This document shows, piece by piece, positions 1 to 8,539 of a DNA stretch of 45,026 nucleotides. Source of the stretch: Alphaproteobacteria bacterium (lineage in GTDB: Bacteria; Pseudomonadota; Alphaproteobacteria; JAAEOK01); NCBI GenBank assembly GCA_024244705.1, contig JAAEOK010000093.1, positions 1 to 45,026 on the forward strand, in the 5' to 3' direction. The notes beneath the pieces are model-generated. The model had not been told where the DNA came from, searched no databases, and was given only the letters and a program-made list of their open reading frames with translations. The first letter of the stretch is position 1. Every line of letters starts with the position of its first letter. The position numbers were made by a program, and so were the translations under genes.

Positions 1-125
1 CCAACCGCGTCTTCAACTCATACGACGACATCGTCGACCACTGCTGTGACGCCTGGAACAAGCTCATCGATCAGCCCTGGAAAATCATGTCGATCGGACA
101 CAGGCAATGGGCACATAGGTCATGA
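1..125 (+). CDS. IS630-family transposase, C-terminal fragment (cut by window edge)
   Basis: Reading from base 3, the frame encodes about 40 residues ending at TGA 123-125. It contains the run SYDDIVDHCCDAWN and then a tryptophan-rich tail, which resembles the extreme C-terminus of IS630 DDE transposases of the RuvC-like fold. The catalytic DDE residues are upstream, outside the window, so activity cannot be judged. The right-hand copy differs only by Tyr for His four codons before the stop (TAT versus CAT). Confidence 0.8.
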   Translation, partial: NRVFNSYDDIVDHCCDAWNKLIDQPWKIMSIGHRQWAHRS

Positions 126-141
126 TCAACGGGATTTGGTA
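1..141 (+). mobile_element. IS630-family insertion sequence, 3' end (element continues left of the window)
   Basis: The first 141 bases are repeated in inverted orientation at 44858-44998 with a single mismatch (C at 114, A at 44885 on the plus strand). The match stops at a TA dinucleotide (140-141), the usual IS630/Tc1-type target. The element's end therefore lies at about 139, just downstream of the transposase stop codon. The rest of the element is outside the window. Identity to the other copy and the shared boundary are seen directly; the family is assigned from the transposase C-terminus. Confidence 0.85.
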
Positions 142-454
142 TGAGTTGTGTGACGGTCCCGACAGATCCACGGGTGACTAGCGAGTCTCTATCCGTCCAT
201 CCGGCGGTCCGGGTCAGGACACCGTCCGCGACGCGCACCCACCCGAAGACCTTCACCCAATCATTTTCGCGGACCAGCACCTCGACGGGCTGGTTCGCAT
301 CGATCCGACCGAGGACGGTTGCCGCGCTATCAGGCTCCGCTTGGAGCAAAGCACCGTCGGGTCCCGCGATGAGTCGTGCGTCACCGGCCGTAGCCGGGAA
401 GGTGAGGAGCAGAAACAGACAAATCGTCGCTAATCGAACGCTCATGATGGTCAT
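71..454 (-). CDS. Exported SH3-like domain protein with C-terminus supplied by the IS630 end
   Basis: The protein begins with a Sec-type signal peptide: a short basic start, a hydrophobic run around ICLFLLLTFP, and an Ala-x-Ala-like site near ATAGDA. It continues with a bacterial SH3 (SH3_3-like) fold, containing ALLQAEPDSAATVLGRI and a WVKVFGWV segment, as found in periplasmic proteins that touch peptidoglycan. ATG at 454 or 445 is equally possible; neither has a clear Shine-Dalgarno. The native frame runs to the TA at 140-141 and then reads about 23 codons of the inserted IS before stopping at 71-73. The original C-terminus is therefore lost or replaced. The SH3-like core itself seems complete, so the product may still fold. 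Confidence 0.6.
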   Translation of the reverse strand: MTIMSVRLATICLFLLLTFPATAGDARLIAGPDGALLQAEPDSAATVLGRIDANQPVEVLVRENDWVKVFGWVRVADGVLTRTAGWTDRDSLVTRGSVGTVTQLIPNPVDHDLCAHCLCPIDMIFQG

Positions 455-581
455 TCGGATGAAACTACGCGGTATACCAAAGCCTGGTTCATCTTTACCG
501 TCTCCCCGCAATGGCTTGCGGCACGCGCCCAGCTTTGTTGTCCCACACGCCGTCCGTCGGACAGGACCGAACGGCCAGCCT

Positions 582-1010
582 CTAGCCCCCATAGGAAAGC
601 GGTTGCATTCCGCTCAGGCCCTCGAACTCGCTGACCAGTTCTGGATAAACCTGAGCGATGCCGGCAAATTGGTTGTTGAGGCGAACGTAAACCTTGGTCC
701 CGGGACGCAACGCGAACGAGACGCGGCGATTGGGATCGCTGACGGTTTGAACGACATAATTGCCAGGCGGCGCATCGATGTAGAAATAACGTGCCGGTTT
801 CGCCTGGCCGGCCTGGCGCCCATTCATCAACACAATCGGCTGGTTCCATGCGCCGACGATATCACCGGGTCGATAAAAGAAGACCCGGCCGAGACCGGGC
901 TGGGGCGGCGGCAAAGACAGTACGGATTGGGACGCCGTCGGGCTCTGCACACAGGCACCCAAGGCGAGAACCCCGATTATGCCGAACATGGCAAATATCA
1001 GCCGTCGCAT
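582..1010 (-). CDS. Putative lipoprotein, DUF2846-like
   Basis: This 142-residue protein has a lipoprotein signal peptide with the lipobox LGAC (Cys20), so it is probably anchored to a membrane facing the periplasm. The mature part contains GRVFFYRPGD, VLMNGR and IDAPPGNYVV, a pattern like DUF2846 beta-sandwich lipoproteins of unknown function. The start at 1010 is chosen because AAGGAG lies about 7 bases upstream. A longer reading frame back to 1034 lacks this signal and would bury the signal peptide. It lies between the SH3-like gene and the RNA methyltransferase on the same strand. Confidence 0.75.
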   Translation of the reverse strand: MRRLIFAMFGIIGVLALGACVQSPTASQSVLSLPPPQPGLGRVFFYRPGDIVGAWNQPIVLMNGRQAGQAKPARYFYIDAPPGNYVVQTVSDPNRRVSFALRPGTKVYVRLNNQFAGIAQVYPELVSEFEGLSGMQPLSYGG

Positions 1011-1046
1011 GCACGTTCTCCTTCTTTGCGTCAAGATTTCTGCGAT

Positions 1047-2330
1047 TCAGGCCGAAGCCTTGGTCCGCGCACCATTTCGCGATTTTTCAAACGACGCCAC
1101 CAACTCGATATGAGCAGACCAATGGAATTGATCAACCGGCGTCACCATCAATAGGCGATAACCACCATGGAGCAACAGCCGCGCATCGCGAGCGAATGTC
1201 TCCGGATTGCACGATACTGCGACGACAGTCGACACCGAAGACTCGGCGATTTCCTTTGCCTGGGCGCGGGCCCCAGCACGCGGCGGGTCGAAAATGACGG
1301 CATCGAAACTCTCGAGTTCGATAGCGGTTAACGGATTGCGGTGGAGATCTCGGCATCGCGCGGTCAAGCGCTCCCCCAACTCGTGCGCGTCGGCAACTTT
1401 CGCAATCGCCGCCACCGCATTCTCATCGATTTCGAAGGATGTAACGGAACCTTGTCGGACCAGCGGAACGGAGAAAGTTCCACAACCCGCATAAAGATCC
1501 GCGATACGTTGGGCATCGCTGAGTGAAGCGGCGATCAGTGAGACGAGCTTTTCCTCGCCTTCGACGGTTGGCTGCAAGAATGCACCCGGCGGAATGGCGA
1601 CAGTATATCGCCCAGCGGTGATGCGTGGCGGCCGAAGGGAAATGACGGTCTCGATGCGATCATCAAAGCGCCAGGCAATACGAGCGAAATCAAAATCGTG
1701 AGCGAACCCGGCCAAGGTCTCGGTCGCGGCCAGATCGAGCGGCCATCCGGCAGAAATAAGCAAGTCGTTGCCGCTGTCAGTATGGGTGACCAGTATCGCC
1801 GCGCGCTGGCGGGGGCTCATGATCTTGCTCAGTACGATACGCAGCGGATCCAACATGGCCAGGATGCCTGGCTCCACCACCGCGCACTCGAGGACATCCA
1901 CGACATGGTTCGAATGGCGCCGGCTGAAACCCAATTGCACCCCGGGCCCCGCTCGAACTGCTTCCAGATCCACGCGACGGCGAGAACCGGGTGAGACCTC
2001 GACCACGGGCGCGAGCACGGGGTGTTCGATGCCATGCCGAGCCAGGGCGCTGCCAATCCGGCTCTCGATCCAACGGTGATAAGCCTCGCGATCCAGGTGT
2101 TGCAGGGCGCAACCGCCGCACAGGCCAAAATGGCGGCACCGCGGGGGTTGCCTTCCCATACCCGGCTCCAGGATTTCAACGATCGTGGCCCGATCACCGT
2201 CGACCCTGGCGGCAACCCGGTCGCCGATCGCCGTGTAGGGGACGTAGACCGATCGGCCTTGCCACTGCGCAATTCCATCGCCTTTCGCGCCCACCGATTC
2301 GATCATGAGTTCGACCGAGCTCTCAGTCAT
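1047..2330 (-). CDS. Class I SAM-dependent RNA 5-methyluridine methyltransferase (TrmA/RlmD family)
   Basis: This family methylates C5 of a uridine in tRNA or 23S rRNA. An N-terminal TRAM-like beta domain (about residues 4-55) is followed by the [4Fe-4S] cysteines Cys65, Cys71, Cys74 and Cys149. The C-terminal Rossmann methyltransferase has the SAM loop DLYAGCGTF (278-286), the DPPRAG motif (348-353) and the catalytic nucleophile Cys374 in SCNPETF. At 427 residues the length is typical. It overlaps the end of tlyA by 8 bases, consistent with translation from one transcript. Whether the target is tRNA U54 or rRNA cannot be told from sequence alone. Confidence 0.9.
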   Translation of the reverse strand: MTESSVELMIESVGAKGDGIAQWQGRSVYVPYTAIGDRVAARVDGDRATIVEILEPGMGRQPPRCRHFGLCGGCALQHLDREAYHRWIESRIGSALARHGIEHPVLAPVVEVSPGSRRRVDLEAVRAGPGVQLGFSRRHSNHVVDVLECAVVEPGILAMLDPLRIVLSKIMSPRQRAAILVTHTDSGNDLLISAGWPLDLAATETLAGFAHDFDFARIAWRFDDRIETVISLRPPRITAGRYTVAIPPGAFLQPTVEGEEKLVSLIAASLSDAQRIADLYAGCGTFSVPLVRQGSVTSFEIDENAVAAIAKVADAHELGERLTARCRDLHRNPLTAIELESFDAVIFDPPRAGARAQAKEIAESSVSTVVAVSCNPETFARDARLLLHGGYRLLMVTPVDQFHWSAHIELVASFEKSRNGARTKASA

Positions 2331-3066
2331 GGCGCCGCGCCGCGATCAGGAATTCCTTGTTTCCCTTTGGCCCCTCGATTGGACTCGCCGTGACACCGAG
2401 AACTTCCCATTCATTCTGGTCGCTCAGCCAAGTTTCAATCTTGCGGCAAACGTCAAGATGCACGGCCGGATCACGAACAACGCCCCCCTTACCGACGCGT
2501 TCTCGACCGGCCTCGAACTGGGGCTTAATCAGCGCCACAAGCCGAGCGCCAGGCGCGGCAAGCGCCAAGGTCGCCGGCAGCACCGTTCGCAGGCCGATGA
2601 AGCTTGTATCGCACACGATGAGATCGACGGCCTCGGGGATTTCATCGTTCGTCAAATGCCGGGCGTTGACGCGCTCGAGCACGACGACACGAGGATCATT
2701 GCGGAGACGCCAATCGAGCTGGCCGCTACCAACGTCGACCGCGTAAACGCGCCGAGCCTGGCCCGCCAGGAGGACATCGGTAAACCCACCGGTCGACGCG
2801 CCGATATCGATAGCGGTGCTCCCGCTCGGATCGATAGCGAAATGTTGCAATGCATGGGCGAGCTTGATGCCGCCGCGCGAGACCCAGGGATGGTCCTTGC
2901 CGCGTATTTCGAGGGGTGCGTCTATTGGAATGGCACGGCCCGGTTTGTCGATGCGCCGATCGGCGCTGAACACGACGCCCGCCAGTATAAGGGCATTGGC
3001 CTTGGTTCCGCTGTCGGCGAGGCCACGCTGCACCAGCAACTGATCTGCGCGCGCCTTCTTGACCAT
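2323..3066 (-). CDS. tlyA: TlyA-family rRNA 2'-O-methyltransferase / hemolysin-like protein
   Basis: An N-terminal S4 RNA-binding domain (RADQLLVQRG onward, about residues 5-60) precedes an FtsJ-like Rossmann fold. That fold contains IDIGASTGGFTDVLL and the catalytic-lysine regions SRGGIKL and LIKPQFE. TlyA proteins methylate ribose positions in 16S and 23S rRNA and influence capreomycin sensitivity in mycobacteria. The start at 3066 places the S4 domain at the usual distance from the N-terminus; an in-frame ATG at 3087 adds seven acidic residues and is less likely. It sits between dxs and the uridine methyltransferase, a common alphaproteobacterial arrangement. Confidence 0.88.
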   Translation of the reverse strand: MVKKARADQLLVQRGLADSGTKANALILAGVVFSADRRIDKPGRAIPIDAPLEIRGKDHPWVSRGGIKLAHALQHFAIDPSGSTAIDIGASTGGFTDVLLAGQARRVYAVDVGSGQLDWRLRNDPRVVVLERVNARHLTNDEIPEAVDLIVCDTSFIGLRTVLPATLALAAPGARLVALIKPQFEAGRERVGKGGVVRDPAVHLDVCRKIETWLSDQNEWEVLGVTASPIEGPKGNKEFLIAARRHD

Positions 3067-3210
3067 GTCGTCATCAACCCATTGCACCGGCTGGCATCGA
3101 TCGGCGAGCGGCGGACCGGACCAATCTTACAGCTGGCTCAAACCTACTTTATCGCATCCTGTCCCAGCGCGGAGTGGCGCCCGCGATCGGTCGCGAGGTG
3201 GGGACGCACC

Positions 3211-5127
3211 TTAGGCTCGAACGCCCTCTACGAAGGCAGGTTCCTGACCCAACGCGCACAAGGCGGTGGCGACGATTGCCTTCGCGTCGAGACCCGCCAA
3301 CGCGACCTGTTTGGCCGGCGAATCGTGGTCGAGGAAGGCATCCGGCATAATCATAGGCCGGATCTTCAGCCCTCTATCCAAGGCGCCCAATTGGGCAAGA
3401 TGGTGTAGCACTTGGGTGCCGAAACCACCGATCGAACCTTCCTCGATGGTAATCAAAACTTCGTGCTCGCGCGCCAATCTTTCGACAAGATCACAATCGA
3501 GCGGTTTGGCGAATCGCGCATCGGCCACCGTCGTCGACAGACCGCGGGCCGCCAAATCTTCGGCCGCCAACAGCGCGTCCTTGAGTCTGGCGCCAAACGA
3601 GAGGATCGCGACCGTCGCGCCTTCCCTCAGGACGCGGCCCTTGCCGATCTCAAACGGCACACCAACATCGGGCATATCGACGCCCACGCCCTCGCCGCGC
3701 GGATAACGAAAGGCACTGGGCCGGTCATCGATCGAGGCGGCCGTCGCCACCATGTGCACCAACTCTGCCTCGTCGCCAGCGGCCATCAGAACGAACTCCG
3801 GCAAGGTTCCGAGATAGGCGATATCAAACGCGCCGCAATGGGTTTGCCCGTCGGCGCCGACATAACCGGCGCGGTCGATCGCGAAGCGGACCGGCAAGCG
3901 CTGAATGGCAACATCGTGGACAATCTGGTCGTATGCGCGTTGCAGAAACGTGGAGTAGATGGCGACGAAGGGGCGCATTCCTTCGGTCGCGAGCCCGGCC
4001 GCGAAAGTCACCGCGTGCTGCTCGGCAATCCCGACATCGAAACAACGGTCCGGATAGGCCTTGGCAAACAGGTCGAGCCCGGTCCCTGACGGCATCGCGC
4101 CATTGATGGCCACGATGCGGTCGTCCTTTTCAGCTTCCTGGATCAGTGCATTCGCAAAGACCTTGGTGTAGCTCGGTGCATTCGCCGCCGATTTCTTTTG
4201 CTCGCCGGTAACGACATCGAACTTGCTGACACCGTGGTATTTGTCCGCCGATCGCTCGGCTGGCTCATAGCCCTTGCCCTTCTGTGTCACGACATGAACC
4301 AAAACCGGGCCATCCTCCGCATCGCGGACATTGCGGAGAACCGGAATCAAGTGGTCCAGATTGTGGCCGTCGATCGGACCGACATAATAAAAGCCCAACT
4401 CCTCGAACAGCGTACCGCCGGTGACCATGCCGCGGGCATATTCCTCGGCCCGCCGGGCCGCCGTCTTCAACCGCTTTGGAAACTTCTTCGCCACTTCCTT
4501 CCCGATGTGGCGCAACGATTGGTAGGACTTCGACGAAATCAGGCGCGACAGATAGGCGCTCATGGCACCGACCGGCGGGGCGATCGACATATCGTTATCG
4601 TTCAGAATAACGATCAGGCGACTCTTTAGGGCACCCGCGTTGTTCATCGCTTCGTACGCCATGCCCGCGCTCAAAGCGCCATCGCCAATGACAGCGACCA
4701 CGTTGCTGTGGCGGCCTTGGAGGTCGCGGGCCACAGCCATCCCCAAACCCGAGGAAATCGAGGTCGAACTGTGCGCCGCGCCGAAGGGATCGTATTCGCT
4801 CTCCGAACGCTTGGTAAAACCCGACAACCCGCCGCCTTGTCGCAGAGTCCGAATACGATCGCGACGGCCGGTCAAAATCTTATGCGGATAGGATTGATGC
4901 CCGACGTCCCAGATCAACCGGTCGCCCGGCGTGTCAAAGAGGTGGTGAATAGCGACGGTCAGTTCGACGACACCGAGTCCCGCGCCAAGATGACCGCCGG
5001 TGATCGAGACCGCGTCGATGGTCTCTTTCCGCAGCTCATCGGCCAGCTGACGCAATTGGGGCATGGAGAATGAACGGCAATCGGAAGGCTCATTTACGGC
5101 ATCGAGCAACGGCGTCTTAGACTGCAT
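3211..5127 (-). CDS. dxs: 1-deoxy-D-xylulose-5-phosphate synthase
   Basis: DXS condenses pyruvate and glyceraldehyde 3-phosphate with thiamine diphosphate, the first committed step of the MEP isoprenoid pathway. The 638-residue product has the ThDP-binding [18 protein letters not shown] region, the [13 protein letters not shown] histidine region, the central pyrimidine-binding domain with GIAEQHAV, and a transketolase C-terminal domain. The start at 5127 is set by GGAGG about 10 bases upstream; an upstream extension to 5223 would run into ispA. It lies 16 bases after ispA, which makes its downstream prenyl diphosphate, so two steps of one pathway are probably co-transcribed. Confidence 0.97.
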   Translation of the reverse strand: MQSKTPLLDAVNEPSDCRSFSMPQLRQLADELRKETIDAVSITGGHLGAGLGVVELTVAIHHLFDTPGDRLIWDVGHQSYPHKILTGRRDRIRTLRQGGGLSGFTKRSESEYDPFGAAHSSTSISSGLGMAVARDLQGRHSNVVAVIGDGALSAGMAYEAMNNAGALKSRLIVILNDNDMSIAPPVGAMSAYLSRLISSKSYQSLRHIGKEVAKKFPKRLKTAARRAEEYARGMVTGGTLFEELGFYYVGPIDGHNLDHLIPVLRNVRDAEDGPVLVHVVTQKGKGYEPAERSADKYHGVSKFDVVTGEQKKSAANAPSYTKVFANALIQEAEKDDRIVAINGAMPSGTGLDLFAKAYPDRCFDVGIAEQHAVTFAAGLATEGMRPFVAIYSTFLQRAYDQIVHDVAIQRLPVRFAIDRAGYVGADGQTHCGAFDIAYLGTLPEFVLMAAGDEAELVHMVATAASIDDRPSAFRYPRGEGVGVDMPDVGVPFEIGKGRVLREGATVAILSFGARLKDALLAAEDLAARGLSTTVADARFAKPLDCDLVERLAREHEVLITIEEGSIGGFGTQVLHHLAQLGALDRGLKIRPMIMPDAFLDHDSPAKQVALAGLDAKAIVATALCALGQEPAFVEGVRA

Positions 5128-5143
5128 GGTCCCAATCCTCCCC

Positions 5144-6043
5144 TTAGGTCCTGCGCTCGACAACGAATCGCGCGACATCTCGCATGAGTTCCGCAGTGTC
5201 GCCAAAAATATCCAAATGCGCAATCGCCTGGTCGATCAGCATATGGGCCTGTTTCCGTGCCCTTTCGGCGCCAAGAATCGAGACAAAAGTCGCCTTTCCG
5301 GCGGCCGCATCCTTTCCGACCTTCTTGCCAACCTCTTCCTCGCTTCCCTCTTCATCAAGGAGGTCATCGGCGATTTGAAAGGCCAGGCCGAGGTCATGGG
5401 CATAGGCGTGAAGGGCATGTCGCGCATCCGTCGATGCGCGCCCCAGAATTCCCCCCGCCTCGCAGCCGAACGCGATCAGCCGGCCGGTTTTCATCTGCTG
5501 CAACCGGGTAATTTGTCCGATATCGAAGGTCTCGGTCTCCGCCGCCAAATCGAACATTTGCCCCCCGGCCATACCCTCTGCCCCGGTCGCCCTGGATAGG
5601 GCGGTAATTAGTTCGCAGCGGACGGCAGGATCGTCGTGGGTCTCGGGATGGGCAAGAACCTCGAACGCCAAGGTCTGCAAGGCATCCCCCGCCAATATTG
5701 CCGACGCCTCGTCAAACTCGATGTGCAGCGTCGGGCGGCCGCGGCGCAAATCATCATCGTCCATGGCCGGCAAGTCGTCATGCACGAGCGAGTAGCAATG
5801 AATGAACTCGACCGCGACGGCGGCGCGAAGCGTGCACCGTTCATCGACATCGAAAAGACGCGACGAACAAAGGACCAGAAACGGGCGCAATCTCTTGCCG
5901 CCGTTCAGGCAGCTATAACGCATCGCCTCGAATAGGCGGGCCTCCGGCCCATCACCATTGGGCAGCAAATGACGAATGGTATCCTCGACCGACTCCGACG
6001 CCTCGGCCATCGCCATGCTAAAACGCGTATCCGCGGCCATCAT
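5144..6043 (-). CDS. ispA: Short-chain polyprenyl diphosphate synthase (farnesyl/geranyl diphosphate synthase)
   Basis: This class I trans-prenyltransferase condenses IPP with allylic diphosphates. The first aspartate-rich motif DDLPAMD is at residues 89-95 and the second, DDLLD, at 226-230. The lysine of GGK (about 50) and GRPTLH are also present. The 299-residue length and the small FARM insert match bacterial IspA rather than long-chain synthases. Its ATG overlaps the xseB stop (ATGA, 6040-6043), so translation is coupled. Neighbouring dxs supports the isoprenoid role. The exact chain length (C15 or C10/C20) is inferred. Confidence 0.93.
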   Translation of the reverse strand: MMAADTRFSMAMAEASESVEDTIRHLLPNGDGPEARLFEAMRYSCLNGGKRLRPFLVLCSSRLFDVDERCTLRAAVAVEFIHCYSLVHDDLPAMDDDDLRRGRPTLHIEFDEASAILAGDALQTLAFEVLAHPETHDDPAVRCELITALSRATGAEGMAGGQMFDLAAETETFDIGQITRLQQMKTGRLIAFGCEAGGILGRASTDARHALHAYAHDLGLAFQIADDLLDEEGSEEEVGKKVGKDAAAGKATFVSILGAERARKQAHMLIDQAIAHLDIFGDTAELMRDVARFVVERRT

Positions 6044-6291
6044 TCCGACTCGTAGGGCTCAGTGGATATCGCGCCGTTCGCACTCTCCACGATCTTGTCG
6101 ATTTTCGCTTGCGCCTCGCGAAGCTTTGTTTCGCAGTGTTTCTTGAGAGCGGCCCCGCGTTCGTAGGATTTAATCGCCTCGTCCAGCTGACTCTTCCCTT
6201 CTTCCAGCCCGCGAACGATGGTTTCGAGTTCGGCCAGCGCCTGTTCGAAACTCATTTTGGCAATATCCGGAAGTGCCTTGCTGCTGGGCAT
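6040..6291 (-). CDS. xseB: Exodeoxyribonuclease VII small subunit
   Basis: The 83-residue protein has the XseB signature FEQALAELETIVRGLEEG and SLDEA-like SQLDEAIKSYERG, then a charged helix with CETKLREAQ. XseB wraps around the large subunit XseA in the nuclease that degrades single-stranded DNA. It overlaps ispA by four bases, which is the usual xseB-ispA order in Proteobacteria. xseA is not in this window. Confidence 0.95.
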   Translation of the reverse strand: MPSSKALPDIAKMSFEQALAELETIVRGLEEGKSQLDEAIKSYERGAALKKHCETKLREAQAKIDKIVESANGAISTEPYESE

Positions 6292-6315
6292 GTCTGTTAC
6301 CTGTCCGCGCTATGT

Positions 6316-7242
6316 CTAGGCTTCCATCAAGGCGTCCACATGGGCGGCCGCACTGGCGCCGAGAGCCGACAGGTTGTAGCCACCTTCGAGCGCCGAAACA
6401 ACCCGTCCCGCGCAATGCTTTTCGGCGATGTCCATCAACTCGCGGGTCACCCAGGCAAAATCGTCCTCAACCAGATTCAGACCGCCGAGCGGATCATCGC
6501 GATGGGCGTCGAATCCCGCCGAAATCAGAATGAGCTCCGGTTCGAAGGCGTCGAGCGCGGGCAAGACTCGTTCCTTCATCGCCGTCCGAAAGGCCTGCGA
6601 GCCGTCATCCGGCCGCAACGGCGCATTGAAGATGTTGCCGACCCCGGTTTCCGAAATGGCCCCGGTGCCCGGATAGAGGGGCATCTGATGGGTGGAGCCG
6701 AAATACGCATCACGATCGTTCCAAAATAGCGCCTGCGTGCCATTGCCGTGATGAACGTCGAAATCGACCACCGCCACACGGCTCAGGCCATGTTTCGTAC
6801 GCGAGTGAAAGGCACCGATGGCCACATTGTTGAAGAGGCAGAAGCCCATGGCCCGATTCGATTCGGCGTGGTGTCCTGGCGGCCGCACGGCGCAGAACGC
6901 GTTTTTCGCGTGGCCCTCGATGACCGCATCGACCGCCGCGCACACGGCGCCGGCGGCCCGGAGAGCAGCTTCGCCCGACTCCGGCGAGACAACCGTATCG
7001 GGGTCGGCCTGGGCGAATCCGCTCGACGGGACAAGCTCAAGGATCCGCTGAACGAAGGGCTCGGGATGGGCGAGCATCAGCGTCTGGGGTGTCGCACGCG
7101 GTGCCGTGACGATCTCGAGATCTGCGAACGCCTCGCCTTTCAGGGCGCTGAGCACGGCTTCGAGACGGGCAATCTGTTCGACGTGGTGGGGGCCCGTATC
7201 ATGGCGCGCACAGGCGTCGTGAGTATACAACTGGGTGCCCAT
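6316..7242 (-). CDS. Histone deacetylase family (class II-like) zinc hydrolase
   Basis: The 308-residue arginase/deacetylase-fold protein keeps the active site intact. It has RPPGHHA with His124/His125, the DFDVHHGNGT metal motif with Asp162 and His164, SAGFDAH with Asp245, and LEGGY with Tyr289. Bacterial members deacetylate small acetylated amines or acetyl-lysine; no histone substrate is implied. GGAGAGG lies just upstream of ATG 7242. It heads the minus-strand run with xseB, ispA and dxs, 24 bases before xseB, an arrangement common in alphaproteobacteria. The substrate is unknown. Confidence 0.9.
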   Translation of the reverse strand: MGTQLYTHDACARHDTGPHHVEQIARLEAVLSALKGEAFADLEIVTAPRATPQTLMLAHPEPFVQRILELVPSSGFAQADPDTVVSPESGEAALRAAGAVCAAVDAVIEGHAKNAFCAVRPPGHHAESNRAMGFCLFNNVAIGAFHSRTKHGLSRVAVVDFDVHHGNGTQALFWNDRDAYFGSTHQMPLYPGTGAISETGVGNIFNAPLRPDDGSQAFRTAMKERVLPALDAFEPELILISAGFDAHRDDPLGGLNLVEDDFAWVTRELMDIAEKHCAGRVVSALEGGYNLSALGASAAAHVDALMEA

Positions 7243-7426
7243 TGCTTGCCCTCTCCTTCCCCGGTCTTTCTATGCTTTGTCGGCCGTGAACGCGCTCAAG
7301 GTATCGTTGGTACCACGTCGTTATCGCCCATTCCATAGCCGCCGCCGCCGTCAACCCGTTGCAATAGGCGGGATCAGTGCCTAAACAGCGATTACCCGAT
7401 CAAAGGCCATTTAGCGGTGGACGGAA

Positions 7427-8476
7427 ATGATTGAATTTGTGCGCGAGACAAAGGCCGGGCGATTCCTTGATCCGCGCAACGGTTTTGCGGAAACCCTGGT
7501 CGAAAGCGAGGTTCGAACCGACCCGCTGACGGGCGATTCGGGGCGGATTTGCCACTTTTCCTTCGATTTGGCGCCACCCGTCGATCTTTCCCAGATGATC
7601 GAAACCAGCGCCGAATCCTGCCCGTTTTGTCCCGAAAAAGTGCGAGCGATAACGCCGCGTTATCAAGATGACTTCCTTCCCGGCGGTCGTTTGGAGTGGG
7701 GCGAGGCGGTCCTGTTTCCGAACCTATTTCCTTATGACGACGTGTCTGCGATCGCTGTGCTGTCCGAGGCCCACTTCCTGCCCATGGAAAACGTACCGGC
7801 TCGGATAGTTGCGGACGGACTCCACGTCGCCCGCGAGTTTTTTCGCCATATCGAAAAAGATCGGGTGGCGGCACGGGATTCATACGGAATCGTGACCTGG
7901 AACTACATGCCGCCCTCGGGGGGATCTCAAGTCCACCCCCACATGCAGGTTATCCATACGACGTCGCCGGGTAATGGCCTGCGTCGCCACCTCGAGGCCG
8001 CTGAATCGTGGGCACAATTTCACGGGCGTCCCTATGCCGAAGCCCTTGTCGAGACCGAAAGAAACAACATGGATCGTTGGATCGGCGAGCAAGACGGCAT
8101 CTCCTGGCTGGTGCCCTTCGTCCCGACCGGAATTCTCGGCGACTGCATCGCTGTGTTTCCCGATAGCTGCCGCATCTCGGATTTGACTGATGCGGAAATC
8201 GACGGATTTTCGACTGGATTGCGGGCCGTCCTGGGAGCCTTTGCCGCCCGCGGTCTATGGAGCTTCAATTTGGTGTTTCTTCCGGACCACGGGTCCGCGG
8301 AGCGCGACCGCCATCGATTGACGGCTCGACTTGTACCCCGCCTTTACATCAATCCGGCCTATCACGTGACCGATGTCGCTTATATGCAGCTCATCCTTGA
8401 AGAGCGATTTGCGATGACATATCCGGAGGCCAATGCGGCGCAACTTCGGGCTCAGCTGGAAAACAAGGCCGATTGA
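7427..8476 (+). CDS. GalT/HIT-superfamily nucleotidyltransferase-like protein
   Basis: The 349-residue protein has a CPFC zinc-type pair (Cys65, Cys68) and a central histidine motif HPHMQ (His170, His172, Gln174). This resembles the HPHxQ of galactose-1-phosphate uridylyltransferases, where the first or middle histidine carries the nucleotidyl group. The start at 7427 has GGACGG upstream. The rest diverges from classical GalT, and no Leloir pathway gene is nearby, so the true substrate may be another sugar phosphate or nucleotide. It is divergent from the HDAC-like gene across 184 bases and stands as a single gene. Confidence 0.65.
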   Translation: MIEFVRETKAGRFLDPRNGFAETLVESEVRTDPLTGDSGRICHFSFDLAPPVDLSQMIETSAESCPFCPEKVRAITPRYQDDFLPGGRLEWGEAVLFPNLFPYDDVSAIAVLSEAHFLPMENVPARIVADGLHVAREFFRHIEKDRVAARDSYGIVTWNYMPPSGGSQVHPHMQVIHTTSPGNGLRRHLEAAESWAQFHGRPYAEALVETERNNMDRWIGEQDGISWLVPFVPTGILGDCIAVFPDSCRISDLTDAEIDGFSTGLRAVLGAFAARGLWSFNLVFLPDHGSAERDRHRLTARLVPRLYINPAYHVTDVAYMQLILEERFAMTYPEANAAQLRAQLENKAD

Positions 8477-8539
8477 GCGACTTTTAGAAACAATCGATAC
8501 CAGACCGCTGGAGACTTTTCCCAATCACATGAAAGGCCT

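Noticed and set aside
467-495. TATACCAAAGCC sequence resembling the IS630 terminus (TATACCAAATCC)
   Set aside because: Only the first nine or so bases agree and no element body or second end follows, so this is too short to call a remnant or MITE.
141-1154. Long plus-strand reading frame opposite the SH3-like, lipoprotein and methyltransferase genes
   Set aside because: It lies antisense to three better-supported genes, starts inside the IS junction, and has Arg/His-rich composition typical of a shadow frame in GC-rich DNA.
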